The translations under genes and the position numbers were made by a program. DNA of 64,000 nucleotides from Onthophagus taurus (taxonomy: Eukaryota > Arthropoda > Insecta > Coleoptera > Scarabaeidae): the NCBI RefSeq assembly GCF_036711975.1, contig NC_091966.1, positions 40,307,501 through 40,371,500 on the forward strand, in the 5' to 3' direction. The stretch's first letter is position 1, and each line of letters begins with the position of its first letter. Of the stretch, positions 13,939 through 26,038 are shown piece after piece. The notes beneath the pieces were generated by a model that searched no databases, was not told the DNA's origin, and worked only from the letters and a program-made list of their open reading frames with translations.

Positions 13939-15226
13939 CTTGTGAGTACTTTTTAATCAGTTCCTTTAATTACAAGTCGTTTCTTTGCGACAGAAGTCTT
14001 TAAAATTACGCACAAAAATACATTGTTCAAATACCTTTTTGAAGGTTATGTTATTTAAATTATAAATCACAGAATTTATCAACAACTAAATAAAATTGAT
14101 CTTTTATGACGAAAATAGTGTTTTTGACGTAATATTAATACGATTTTTAATTATTATTCGATTAAAAACACGATAAATACGTTTTATTTTGAAATTTTTA
14201 TTTTGACTTTTGAGCTTTTGACATTAAAACAAGGACTTATGACTATTTTTATTTTGATCCCAACACAGATTTAGTTTCTCTTTTTAATTTTTATCATTTT
14301 AATTTTAATTTGCTTTATTATCAATTTATTAATTAATAATGTTAAATTTTTTAAAGATTATATTGATTAATAATTAAAAAGTGAAATTGGATACAAATTA
14401 TATAAAAAAGGAGTAATTTTAAATCATCTTTTCGTTGAATGTTTAAAGACGCAATAAAAAACCATCTCAAATTGATTATCTTAATTATATCAAATTGTAC
14501 ATAATAAAAATTTATTGTGTAATATATATTTTAATTTATATTATTAATATAAACATATTTTTATTATTGACAAAAACACTACCAAACTGACGTGAAAAAA
14601 TTAAGTTGGTAACATATTTGGTTTTCTTCATAAATTTAAAAATAGAAATTTCAAATCGTTGCTTTTATAAATAGACTAACGACGAACATATGCAGCGATT
14701 AAGTAAATAATTAGTAAATTTTAATTCTGTTTAGACCACGTGGTCAACTTTAACCTAATATTAATCTTTATCATAAAATTTTTAGCACAAAATATCCCCA
14801 AAACGTCGAATTAAAGCAGGTAAGTTAACAACAAAGACATAAACGTTAAATAATTAAACGTGTATAAACGCTAAATCAATATTCAATGCGGTATTTTTGA
14901 CCCAGTACAATATCAATCTTCGATAACCACGAAAAAGGTTAACGCGAATTATTTAATCGATAAAAAAAGCAGAAAAAGGTGAGAAATTGTAATAACACGG
15001 TTAAAGTTAACATTTCTATTTCGGTTTTAAACTTAAACGGTGGAAGTGTAGCTATATCGATCGGGATGCTGTGTAACCTTGATCCGAACGCCCTTCCTTC
15101 AATGTTAACCCTCACAACCCCATTTTCTCTTCACTATTTCACCCCTTTAAACCCTCTCAAATAAGTTTAATTAACCTGGTGCATTTGTTGTGTGTTTGAA
15201 ACGTTTATTTCTTGTTATTTAAAGAG
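13939..15226. promoter_or_regulatory. Divergent promoter region and 5' UTR of DUF1295 gene
   Basis: Between the LETMD1 start and the DUF1295 start. On the plus strand there are two good splice donors without an upstream ORF, GCAG then GTAAGTT at about 14820 and AAAAAG then GTGAGAAA at about 14980, and a fitting acceptor (TTATTTAAAG) two bases before the ATG at 15227. This suggests two alternative or consecutive non-coding first exons. The rest is AT-rich without recognised features. Confidence 0.45.
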
Positions 15227-16741
15227 ATGGTTGTAAAAATTTTGGATGAAGATCATTTTGCGATCAGCGCGATCGTAACCGTGATAATGCAATTAATATT
15301 TTTTACCATCGCTGCTACGTTTCAAATGGATAAAGTCACCGATTTCGCAGGTGGAATTAATTTCATTATTTTGGCTTTATTAACGTTCTTTACCGGGCAA
15401 GGGGATAAGGTTTGTATTATTAAATTATTATTTAATTTAAGGTATTTAAAAATTAATTTTTGCTTAAATTTATGTTGGTACCATGTTATAAATGACTTTT
15501 ATTAAGATTGAGGTTATGTCAATTTTTTTTATTTTTTGTTAATTATGAATTAATACATTTATCTCGTTTCAATTTAACAAAAAAATTAAATTAAGTTAAT
15601 TTAATTTAAAAAAATAAATAAATCGAAATAAATCACAATAATTATTTAAAGATTTCTGTTTTATTTGACGTTTTGGGACATGTAACTGGACATAACACAA
15701 ACATAACCTCAATTTTTGCGTCAAAGTGTTTTATTACCCCAAATTCTTTTATAAAGCTTTATAAATGAGAAGAAAAGTTGTATTTTAACATTGTTGTAGA
15801 AATCTTATGATAATCGTCAATTAATGGTGACGGTTTTTATTTGCTTGTGGGGCGCAAGATTATCTGGCTATTTGCTTTATAGGATATTAAAAATTGGTAG
15901 AGACAAGCAATTTGATGATAAGAAAAGTAATATTATTAGATTTGCTATATTTTGGACTTTTCAGGTAATTAATCAATTAATTCAATCTCATCGTTTTAAT
16001 TCTTTCCTTAAAAAAAAATAGGCTGTTTGGGTTTACGTAGTTAGCTTACCAGTAATAATAATTAATTCTCCGAGACACTCAATCCCTCCAGCACCGAAAA
16101 CGATGACAACTTTAGACTCCACCGGAACTTGTCTTTTCGTTTCTGGACTTTTAGCCGAAACTTACGCCGATGCGCAAAAATTTTCTTTCCGACAAGACCC
16201 CGTTAATCAAGGAAAATGGTGTAATGATGGTAATTATTTTAATTTATCAATAAAATTTATTTCTTTATTATTTTTATTTATTATAATAGGTTTATGGAAA
16301 TTATCGAGGCATCCAAATTACTTTGGAGAAATAATTATATGGTGGGGAATATTTATAATCTCGGTAAACGTTTTAGAAGGAATAGAATGGGTGGCGATTA
16401 TGTCGCCGATTTTCACAACATTAATCATCTTATTTTTATCGGGAATGCCACTTTTAGAACGATCCTCCGACGAAAAATTTGGAGAGTAAGTTAAAATAAT
16501 TAAAAAAAAATAATTCATAACAAATTTTTTTTGTAGCAACTCCGAATATCGTTATTACAAAGCTTCAACATCCCCGTTAATTCCAATCCCACCCTCAATA
16601 TACGTCGAAGTACCTCAATTCCTCAAATTTCTTCTTTGCTGCGAATACCCAATTTATCACTCGATTAATTCTAAATCAAAAACGACTCATATCGTTAAAG
16701 AATCGACCACTAGTGCTTCTTTGGGGCACTCGCAAACATAA
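15227..16741 (+). CDS. DUF1295 / steroid 5-alpha-reductase-like membrane protein
   Basis: A 318-residue multi-pass membrane protein of the DUF1295 family, related to 3-oxo-5-alpha-steroid 4-dehydrogenases and isoprenylcysteine methyltransferases; probably an NADPH-dependent lipid reductase of internal membranes, substrate unknown. Five exons: 15227-15409, 15800-15964, 16022-16229, 16290-16485, 16537-16741, all phases closing. Several hydrophobic helices, [14 protein letters not shown] early in exon 2, and the family signature [19 protein letters not shown] at about residues 187-205, thought to bind the cofactor. The tail contains [19 protein letters not shown], also typical. Followed by a long 3' UTR. 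Family certain; enzymatic activity inferred. Confidence 0.9.
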
Positions 16742-17879
16742 CTATAGCTAACCGTTAGTCGACAGACTAGCGAGAAAGAAAAGGGTCAAAATTTAAGTCA
16801 AAATACAGCTTTGTGAGGTGACTCGAAGTAAAAATTTAATAGAGAGGTTACATTTAAAGGTTCTTCTAGTGTATTCAATTATTAAATTTAATAGAATAAA
16901 AAATTTGATGAAGTGATCAATTTTAGTGTAAAATTTAAAGGATTAATAAAAAAATTTAAGGTTAACTTAATTGGAATTGAAAATTAATAAGGATAATTAT
17001 CATCTTAGACATGGTCTATCAGTAAGTTTTGAGTAGTTATATTATGTTGAAGTTCCTAAACAAATTAAGTAATGAAGAATCTCCTTTTGAAACAATTTGG
17101 TGATTGTGACCATGTTGTTGTGCCATGCGAGTTAAGATCAGATAACTGCGAGAACTCTACTGATAGACTGCATTAAGTTGACCACGATTAGTGTCAAAAA
17201 TCAATTTATAGTTTTTAATTGAGATATACATATAAATAAAAATGTTGTTTGTTGTATATATATATGTTTGTAGTTAATAAATACAAAATTGTAAAAAGGG
17301 TACAACAAAAATACTTGTTCTTTTATTAATGATTTATTTGTTATTAAAAAAAAAAATGAAATGTAACTTACCCAAAGGATTGATCAAAATCTCAAATTAT
17401 CTCTGAATTTAGCAAAAAAAGTAATTACAATTAAGAAGTTTAATATTAACGCATTTAATTTTAATGAAACCAAATCCACTTTAAGAAACTCTGCTATAAA
17501 TTATAACCTTAAATTCCATCAAGAAACTTTTACCATAAATCAATAAACTACAACGCACCTCCAAGTTTTAATCAAATTTGCTAAAAATACCAACACTAAT
17601 TAGATATTTAAAGATATCGTACGTTTAATAAAAAGAGATTGTTAGAAAATATTGTAGGTTAACTTTGAAATTTGACAACTTGAAATGTCGTTTATTATGA
17701 CAGTGTTGCCAAATCTATGTTGCATTTTATGCACGATTATTTTAGTTAATAATTATCTTTAAATGTTTAATTATGAATTTATATGGCGTTTTTGATGTTT
17801 TTTACATCAAAATTCCAAAAATTATATTTTGGAAAGCATTAAATTTGGTTAAAATATATTAGTACTAATAGATGGCGAC
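16742..17879. other. 3' UTR and intergenic, no gene seen
   Basis: Begins with the 3' UTR of the DUF1295 gene (possible polyadenylation signals near 17277 and 17237). The remainder is AT-rich; no further gene was recognised. Confidence 0.45.
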
Positions 17880-19075
17880 AACATTGCTTAATATTCGCTT
17901 CGGATTTTCTGCAGTATTTAAATTGGATTAATTTAATATAATTTTGATATATATTACTTATATATGACAAAAAATATGTTATTGATAATAAATAAATATG
18001 TAATTTCGATTTTTTTTAAGTACATAATGACAATGACATCTAGTGGTTAACATTAGAACCACAAAACAAGTAACTTGTCAATACATTTGAATAATTAAAT
18101 TGTTAAATTTTGTGTTATATCCTGCTTGAATAAAAAAATGACTACAATAAGCACAATTATAGTCCAGTTAAGATGGAAATAAAACTAAAACTAAAAATTT
18201 GTGTATTTTTTTACATATGTCCAAATAAGGTAAGTAAAATAGAAACCTTTAAATGATTATTGTGACTTATGCGTTTTGTTTTAATTAAATTAACTAAATT
18301 TAATTTAGTTTTAGTAAAATGAAACATAATGAGTTAATTGAAAATGAATACAAAATTTTGACGTAACCTCAATCAGTATAAAAGTCATTTTTGAATTTGT
18401 ACCAACATAAATTTGACTAAAAATTAAATTGAATAATTATTTAAATTTCTATATAGTTAATTATTAACTACTAATTTAATTATGCAAATTTATCTACTTG
18501 CCCGTTAAAGAACGTTAATTAAAATAAGTAATAATGTTAATAACCCCAATCTTTATAAGTCATTCTTAACTTTGTACCAACCTCAATTTGACTAAAAATT
18601 AATTTAAGTGATTATTTTAATTAATTTCTAAGTATTTTAAATTATTTACTACTAATGTAATTATATGTACGAACCTTATTTCCTTGAACGGTAAAGAACG
18701 TTAATAGATAAAAGTAATAATGATAGATGTAAAACTAAAACAGTGCTGGTTATTCCGCGTATTTCGAATTTTGACATAACCTCAATCTTTATAAGTCATT
18801 TTTAACTTTGTACCAACCTAAATTTGACTAAAAATTAATTTAACGATTTATTTTAATTTCTAAATATTTTAAATTATTTACTACTAATTTAATTATACAA
18901 GCCTTATTTACTTACCGCGTAAAGAACGTTAATAAATATTATTTAAATGGTAAAAATAAAACTAAAACTAGAAATTTTAAGGTTATGCCGCGCGTCTAAC
19001 CTCAAAATTTTTAGTTTGTTTTATTTCTTTTCATAATCTAAATCATTGCAATTAGGACAAACAGTTAGTGTTTTA
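17880..19075 (+). repeat. Composite repeat element, copy 1
   Basis: A leader of about 290 bp (TTCGGATTTTCTGCAGTATT at the left, GACATCTAGTGGTTAAC in the middle, TATAGTCCAGTTAAGATGG at the right) is followed by three diverged tandem units of about 180-230 bp, each with TTTGTACCAAC, TTTGACTAAAAAT and AAAGAACGTTAA. The end is an imperfect inverted repeat around AAACTAGAAATTTTAAGG followed by the tail ATCATTGCAATTAGGACAAA. The same arrangement recurs at 24095-25610. Non-coding; class unknown (possibly a non-autonomous DNA transposon or Helitron-like element). Confidence 0.6.
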
Positions 19076-19469
19076 ACTATGTAACTAACCTAGCTTTTCA
19101 TATTTATATTTTTTTAATAATACAATTACAATAAAAATCTATACAGAAAAATATTCACATTGACAAATTAGTAGCCATGTGTTTCGACTGGCAGCATTAA
19201 GGGGCCAGTTATACATATAAAAGGTTGTTTATTGAAAGTATACATATATATTTATAGCTGATAAAAAAAATACAAATACAAAATTGTATAACTTAAAAAG
19301 AGAACATTGTATATAAAATTAGTGGAGTAAGATGTAACAACCTCTTAAAGAATGTAAAAAAATAATTCTTTACTTCAATCAAAAAAAAAAACGAAAGATT
19401 TCATTTTGGCAAGAAAGAGAAGAGAGAAATCGAAGAGGAAATTGATCAACATATTAGAAAATGTTTTCT

Positions 19470-21131
19470 TTACTCCCTGTGGCAAACGAGTTGCGATAAA
19501 AATTCGACCAAGGTTCTCGTCGGTCTTCCAGACATGCCTTTCCTCAAATACGGCTCATCGTAACCGTTAGCTTTCATAACACCAAACGTATCCAAGTGAA
19601 GCCAATCTCCGCACGGAACAAACTCGTGCAAAAATGCAGCCACTTTGCATGATAAGCTGCCTTGGCAACGTTCGCAATTACCTCTTCCAATTGTTTGAAC
19701 GTCACAGTTTTCATGGTCAACTATTAGCTTGGTGAAATGTTCCCATAACGGAAATCTCCAAACTCTATCACCAGTATGCATCGATGCAGCTAACATATAC
19801 TCCCAAAGAGCTTCTGAATTACTATAGACACCACTCGCAGCGCAACCCAACGCAGTTCTCATATCATAAGTCATCGTACCAATATCCACAATAAATCTTG
19901 GCCAAAAGTTTTGAGCGTAAACCAAAGCATCAGCTAAAGCTAACCTTCCAGCGCAATCAGTTGTTTGGATTTCAATGCTTTTTCCGTTCATTGCTTTTAC
20001 TATATCACCACATCTCATGGCTGCGCAACCCGGCATGTTTTCACAAAGTGGAATTAATCCTCGAATATTTAATGGTAGTTGCAAACCGGCAACGGCTCTG
20101 CACGCGGCAACTACACAAGCTGCACCAGACATATCACCTCTCATCTTTTTTTGATCAAAACATTTTTTAAAACATAATCCGCCGCTGTTATAGGTGATAC
20201 CTTTTCCAATTAAAACAACCGGACGTTCATCACGCGATACTCCATAATAACTCAATTCCAAAAAGATCGGCGGTTCGCAAGATCCTTGCGCGGCCGCCAA
20301 AAACGCGTGCATTCGTTGGGTTTCAGCCCATCCTTTAACTTTAACCTCGACGTTAACTCCCGATTTACATAGCACTTCAACAGCGTTTTGCGCAAACGAT
20401 GTCGGAGTCATTAAGTTGGCAGAAGTATCCATTAGTTGTCTCGATAGATTTTGTGCGGCAGCTTTTTGCAAACCAATTTGCCAACCGGTCCAATCGCAAT
20501 CGTCGTATAATTCTAGTTGCGGAATGTGTTTTTGATGTCTACGATCTTTCTTTTCTTGATATAGCCAAACTCCCAAAGCTGCACCTTCAGCCGCTGATTC
20601 AGCATGCCCGAAACTTTCAACGTAGCATTTTTCAGCTTTTAGTTTTTGTATGTTTCTGCTACCAACTGCCGCTGCAATTCTAATAGCTTCTTTACCTTCA
20701 TCCATCTGTTCGAAAACGTCATATCCTTGACATTCCCTACCTAATCCGACGAGGCATACCGAAGCAAACTCCTGGTCGAGGTTATAAAAGATTCTTTCTT
20801 CTCCAAGTTTCGGAGGAGGACCAGATACCTTTAATGTTAATGATTAAATTTAATTTGATTGAATTAAATGATTTTTTACCCTCAGCAACTCTATAAGTCG
20901 ATTGCAAACTAATCTATTGTAACGTTCTGCGGTTGGAGTAAATTTGCCAGAATCGTCGATCACATCTGGGTCGGTGTAGATGCCGATTACAAGTGATTTT
21001 TTGTTCTTCTCTTTACATGGATCTCCGTCGACTGGAGGTCCGTGACAATGGCTGGAAAGGCCCTGGACTCTGGTAATCAGTCCTCTGTAGTTAGGCCTAA
21101 TCACGCGCCTACACAACAAACTGGTTGCCAT
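19470..21131 (-). CDS. Leucyl aminopeptidase family (M17), sperm-LAP-like, likely inactive
   Basis: A 536-residue M17 protein in two exons (21131-20880 and 20828-19470, phase 0). The N-terminus MATSLLCRRVIRPNYRGLIT looks like a mitochondrial targeting peptide. The C-terminal catalytic fold is intact in outline: GKGITYNSGG at 292-301, MRGDMSGA at about 313-320, CENMPG, TTDCAGRLALADAL from 373, and PYLRKGMSGRPTRTLVEFL at the end. Against bovine LAP, the zinc ligands Lys250, Asp273 and Asp332 and the catalytic Lys262 and Arg336 are kept (here K293, D316, D375, K305, R379), but Asp255 is Asn298 and Glu334 is Ala377. Loss of metal ligands is known in Drosophila sperm-leucylaminopeptidases, abundant structural proteins of sperm mitochondria, which this resembles. 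Peptidase activity is therefore unlikely. Confidence 0.92.
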
Positions 21132-22062
21132 ATTATTTCAGATTTAGACCCAGTTTATTATTATTTATTGGTTCACGAGTAATTTCCTTTTCTATTGGTA
21201 TTCACTCACAATTTTAACGGGCATACTTTTCTGCGTCTGTAAAACGATCAAAAAAACTTGAAATTAGGGATTGCTGTTGACATCGCATCCAATGTTCGAA
21301 TGTTATTTATCACAGCACCCTTTTGAATTATTATTTCCGTAATACCTTTGATCTTTTTAAATAGATGTTTGTTTGGTTGCCTAACCTTTTTTTTTACAAA
21401 AATAATTAATATTTCTTTTTATTAATTATTAACTGACTCTAAAACAATTAATAATCACTGGTATCAGAGCTTTAATTTACAAAAATAGATAAATAAAAAT
21501 TTACAATAGGTTGTGTATAAATAAAAAAAATCTCAAAAATTTAATGTCAAAGAAATGTACGTTTGGTTGCATAAAAGCAACTATATCAATAAATGAGATG
21601 AACACCAATGTGCTCGTGTATGTATTCGATGTATACTATCTACTCGATGTATATATATACTATATGTAGACATAAAAAACTGTGAAGATCTTTTATATCG
21701 CGAAGCATCACTAAATTGATTTGTTACTGCTATTCTTAATCACTAGATGTCACTAGGGGTTTTTAGAATTTGATGGATATTTCTATATCTATAAACAAGG
21801 ATTATATATTTATTTATTATCAATAATATATTTATTGTCATATATACATCATTAAGTAATATACAACAAAATTATATTAAATTTAAATATCGAATAAGAT
21901 TCAAATTCGCCGTTGTAATGGTGTCGCCACCCAATGGTGCTAATCAGAACTATATATTGTATAATGTACCCCAAATAAATAATAATTTAAAATGTTTCTT
22001 TAAATAAAGACATTTTATTATCACTAATAATTAATTATTAACAAAAAAAGAATGAAAATTAA
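21132..22062. repeat. Intergenic, with inverted partial copy of the composite repeat
   Basis: From about 21690 to 21960 the sequence is the reverse complement of the leader of the composite repeat at 17880 and 24095 (ATTTATTATCAATAATATAT and the following TGTCATATATAC block, with CTAGATGTCACTAG at its left). The left part holds the upstream region of the aminopeptidase gene. No coding region seen. Confidence 0.55.
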
Positions 22063-23700
22063 CTAATCTCTTTTTTTTGCACTAATTGCATTTCGACTTG
22101 CATGAGCTTGTTTGGTTGGATCATATTTAAATGTTTTTACCAAAGGACCTTTTCCTGCCCTTTGAAATTGTAATTCATCGACTCGTGCCCTTTCTTCAAT
22201 TTCTTTACTGATTTTAATATTTGTCCAAGCTGAAAAAATAAAATTAAAACAAACGTAATTTAACTAATTTTGACTAACAATCTTTAACTCCTTCAACAAA
22301 TCCTTTTGGCTTAACAGGTAAATTAGCTGGATTGTGTTTAATCATTGGATCAATTTTAAAGTATTCTCTCACTCTTGGTATTCTTAAAAATCCAACTTGT
22401 CCCAAAGAAATAAAATTACTGGCAACCCAATAACATAAAATAGCTCCTGGAAAATTGACTGTGAATGGTAAAATAATGAGTGGTAAAGCTCTAAGAACGT
22501 ATTTCATCGTTTGGAGGTTTTGTGCTGATAATTTTGCAGAATCAGTTCCAAGCTAAAAAAGAAATCAAAATAAATTTGAGTTAAAAAAGATTTATTTACT
22601 TACTTCGATTGTTGCCCAAAGTGTTAAACTTGTAATAATAGGTAACGCCATAAATTGATCAGGAATTGTTAAATCACTAAACCAAAATAAACCCCCAGTC
22701 CTCATACTATCAACCGGGACATTAGCCATTTGTCTAAGCCCCATAAAAAACGAAACAAAAACGGGCATTTGAGCCAAAGGAACCAACATATTTTTGAAAG
22801 GATTAAAATTTTTTTCTTTCATAAAATTCATCAATTCCTGCGAATATCGCGCCATTTCTAAATGATTACCCATTTGTCGCGCTTCCGTCATTTTTAATTG
22901 TAAAACTTGCATTTGTGGCATATAATTATTCATTTTCGCCGCGTTTCTTTGAGCGATTATCACTAAAGGAAACATTAAGAATCTTATAATGATCGTTCCT
23001 ATCACAATCGCTTCCCACCATGGTACCCCCAAAGTAACATGTAGATATTCAAAACAATTTTGAACCAATCCAACCGGCGTATTACCACCCAATCCTAAAG
23101 AGGCAAAGGTGGGTTCTCCAAGCGCGTTGGTTTGCGTTAATAAGGAGTCGGCTAAACCATCAGGAATTGGGGGAGGTTCAGGGAGGTTATCGATAGGTTT
23201 AGGAGCATCCGGTAATGAAGAAATTGGTGAATCTACTATTGTTAATCCAGCAGCTCCTAACACGGCGGTCGATTTTAATTTATTTACTGTGGAATTATTT
23301 AAAGATGTTTTGTTTTCCGTGTTCTTGTCAAGTAAATTATGTATAAATTTGCTGTATTTATTTAATTGATTCGATAACTAAAATTTTAAATAATTAAAAC
23401 TACGTAATTTGGATGCAAAAACATAACCTCTACCTCTAAATTTTTGGGAACTTCCTTAGATTTTATCGTATTAAAAAGATGTTGTATACGATGTGAAATT
23501 GGTGGTTTCTTATCCGCTGCGTGTTTCTGTTGGGATTAAAATATTTATTTTAAATTGGTTTAAGAAACGTGATATAACCTCAAAAAAAAAAATAACCGGA
23601 TTTTTTTATTGAAAGAGAATTTCAAAGTACTTGCCTTAATCATTTGTAATGTTTTCGAAAACGTTTTGTATTTCATCGTTAAATTGGAACCGTTAAACAT
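22063..23700 (-). CDS. OXA1L: Mitochondrial inner membrane insertase OXA1L
   Basis: A 457-residue YidC/Oxa1/Alb3 insertase that puts mitochondrially made and some conservatively sorted proteins into the inner membrane. Exons: 23700-23635, 23526-23434, 23377-22604, 22552-22279, 22229-22063, all phases closing. After an N-terminal targeting region and a Pro-rich linker come the membrane segments: WWEAIVIGTIIIRFLMFPLV, then the charged loop AKMNNYMPQMQ, PLAQMPVFVSFFMGLRQM, and LPLIILPFTVNFPGAILCYW. The C-terminal tail is basic (KKRD end), as needed for ribosome contact. The first intron, 23634-23527, has a GC donor (AAG then GCAAGTA), and no GT alternative keeps the frame. Next to the aminopeptidase gene on the same strand, about 0.9 kb apart. 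Confidence 0.95.
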
Positions 23701-23929
23701 TTTTGTTATATTTTTAAAAGATATAGTGTTTATATCTTTTTTATTGAGGTTAAGATTACTTGAAGATAGGCAACCAATTTAACGATTTTGCTAATTATGA
23801 AAATATTTAAAAATATTGTTTTAATTAAGTTTTATTATTATTTTTTATTTAATTGAAATAATTAATGATTTAAATGATGATTTTATAATAATCAATTTGG
23901 GAATCACACAATAAAGATAAGTTTTAATT

Positions 23930-24094
23930 TTAGTTGTCTTTCTTTCAATAATCTAAATTTTTTAAATTATTTACTACTAATTTAATTATACAACCGTTAT
24001 CTACTTGCCCGGTAAAGAACGTTAGTAAATATAAATAATAATGGTTTTTCTTTTGATAATTGAAATCATTGCAATCAGGACAAATAGTTAATGT
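23930..24094 (+). repeat. Composite repeat element, partial right end
   Basis: Only the right part of the composite repeat: one tandem unit (TTACTACTAATTTAATTATA, AAAGAACGTTAG) and the tail ATCATTGCAATCAGGACAAA, ending at about 24094, where the next complete copy begins directly. Confidence 0.55.
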
Positions 24095-25610
24095 TTAATA
24101 TTTGCTTCGGATTTTCTGCAGTATTTAAATTGCATTAATTGAATATAATTTTGATATACATACATATAATATACATATAATACATATTACTTAATGGTGT
24201 ATATATGACAAAAAATATATTATTGATAATAAATAAATATGTAGTTTTGATTTTTTGAAGGACATAGTGACATCTAGTGGTTAACAATAGAACCACAAAA
24301 TAAGTAACTTGTCAATACTGGTCAATACACTTGAATACTTAAATTGTTGAATTTTGTGTTATATCCTGCTTGAATAATAAAATGCCTACAATAAACACAA
24401 TTATAGTCCAGTTAAGATGGAAATAAAACTAAAAACTTGCGGGTTATAACACTCCTCGAGACGCTGTTTTTGCTACATATGTCCAAATAAAGTAAGTAAA
24501 ATGGAAACCTTTAAATAATTATTGTAACTTATGCGTTTTGTTTTAATTAAATCAACTAAATGAAACAAAATCAGTGTGTTAATTAATAATTAAAAATAAA
24601 TAAACAATTTTGACGTAACCTCCATCAGCATAAGTCATTTTTAAATTTGTACCAACGTAAATTTGACTAAAAGTGAAATTATTTTAATTAATTCCTAAAT
24701 ATTTAATTATTAACTACTAATTTAATTATGCAAAACTTATCTACTTGCCCGGTAAAGAATGTTAATAAATATAAGTAATAATGTTGGAAATAAAACTAAA
24801 AAGTTGCGGGTTATTCCGCGCGTCTCGAATTTTGACATAACCTCAATCTTTATAAGTCATTTTTAACTTTGTACCAACCTAAATTTGACTAAAAATTAAT
24901 TTAACGATTTATTTTAATTTCTAAATATTTTATATTATTTAAATTTATTTATTTAAATGAAACAAAATTAGTGTGTTAATTAATAATTAAAAATAAATAA
25001 AAAAATTTGACATAACCTCAATCAGCATAAAAGTCATTGTTAAATTTGTACCAACATAAATTTGACTAAAGATGAAATTGAATAATTATTTTAATTAATT
25101 CGTAAATATTTAATTATTAACTACTAATTTAATTATGCAAAACTTATCGCCTGGTAAGTAAGTAAAAATAAATGTAAGTAATGATGTTAGAAGTAAAACT
25201 AAAAAGTTTCGAATTATTTCGCTCGTCTCGAATTTTGATATAACCTCAATCTTTATAAGTAATAATGGTAGAAATAAAACTAAAACTAGAAACTTTGAGG
25301 TTAGTTATGCCGTGCGTCCCGACGACATTTTTTACTTTGTACCAACCTAAATTTGACTAAAAATTAATTTAACGATTTATTTTAATTAATTTCTAAATAT
25401 TTTAAATTATTTACTACTAATTTAATTATACAAACCTTATTTACTTGCCGCGTAAAGAACGTTAATAAATATAAGTAATAATGGTAGAAATAAAACTAAA
25501 ACTAGAAATTTTAAGGTTATGCCGCGCGTCTCGAAGCGAAAATTTCTAGTTTTAGTTTTCTTTCTTTTGATAATCTAAATCATTGCAATCAGGACAAATA
25601 GTTAATGTGT
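24095..25610 (+). repeat. Composite repeat element, copy 2
   Basis: The longest copy: leader 24095-24430 (same landmarks as copy 1, with one internal short duplication TACTGGTCAATAC), then five tandem units or parts of units (TTTGTACCAAC at about 24648, 24868, 25047 and 25337), then the terminal inverted repeat AAACTAGAAATTTTAAGG / AAATTTCTAGTTTTAGTTTT and the tail ATCATTGCAATCAGGACAAA to about 25605. The GC-rich word GCCGCGCGTCTCGAA sits in the loop of the hairpin. Confidence 0.6.
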
Positions 25611-26038
25611 GATTTAACATTAAATTGCCAAGAAAGTATGATTTCCAGTATCTTCTAATGAAAAAGGTGAATTTCAAATAGAAACATTTATCGACAATGA
25701 AAATGTAATAATTTTCATTTTATTTAACTTTTAAATTGTTTACTCTCTTGTTTAATCAAATCTCCACAGGATAAGCTTTAGTTATATGTATTTAATACAA
25801 AAAGTAAATAATAAAATGTGTTTAAGTTTTAAATATAATTACATCTAACTGGCGCCATCTTTTGACCTGTGTCCGTTTTTAAGCTGTCAAATTGGTATAA
25901 CTTTTTATTGGAATTATACATTAATTATAATAAAAAATATCTTTATTTAAAGAAAAATATACACATTTATTACATTTTACATTATAAATTAGTTTAAAAA
26001 AAAAATGGCTGAAAGTTGCAAAAAGTAAAAATGATTTT
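25611..26038. other. Intergenic, ZC3H3 3' UTR
   Basis: Non-coding; the right part should be the ZC3H3 3' UTR. A CTCF-like GGCGCCATCTTTTG word occurs at 25851. Confidence 0.4.

Noticed and set aside
14979-15164. Open frame in the leader of the DUF1295 gene
   Set aside because: Lies between a donor and an acceptor; intronic, not protein-like.
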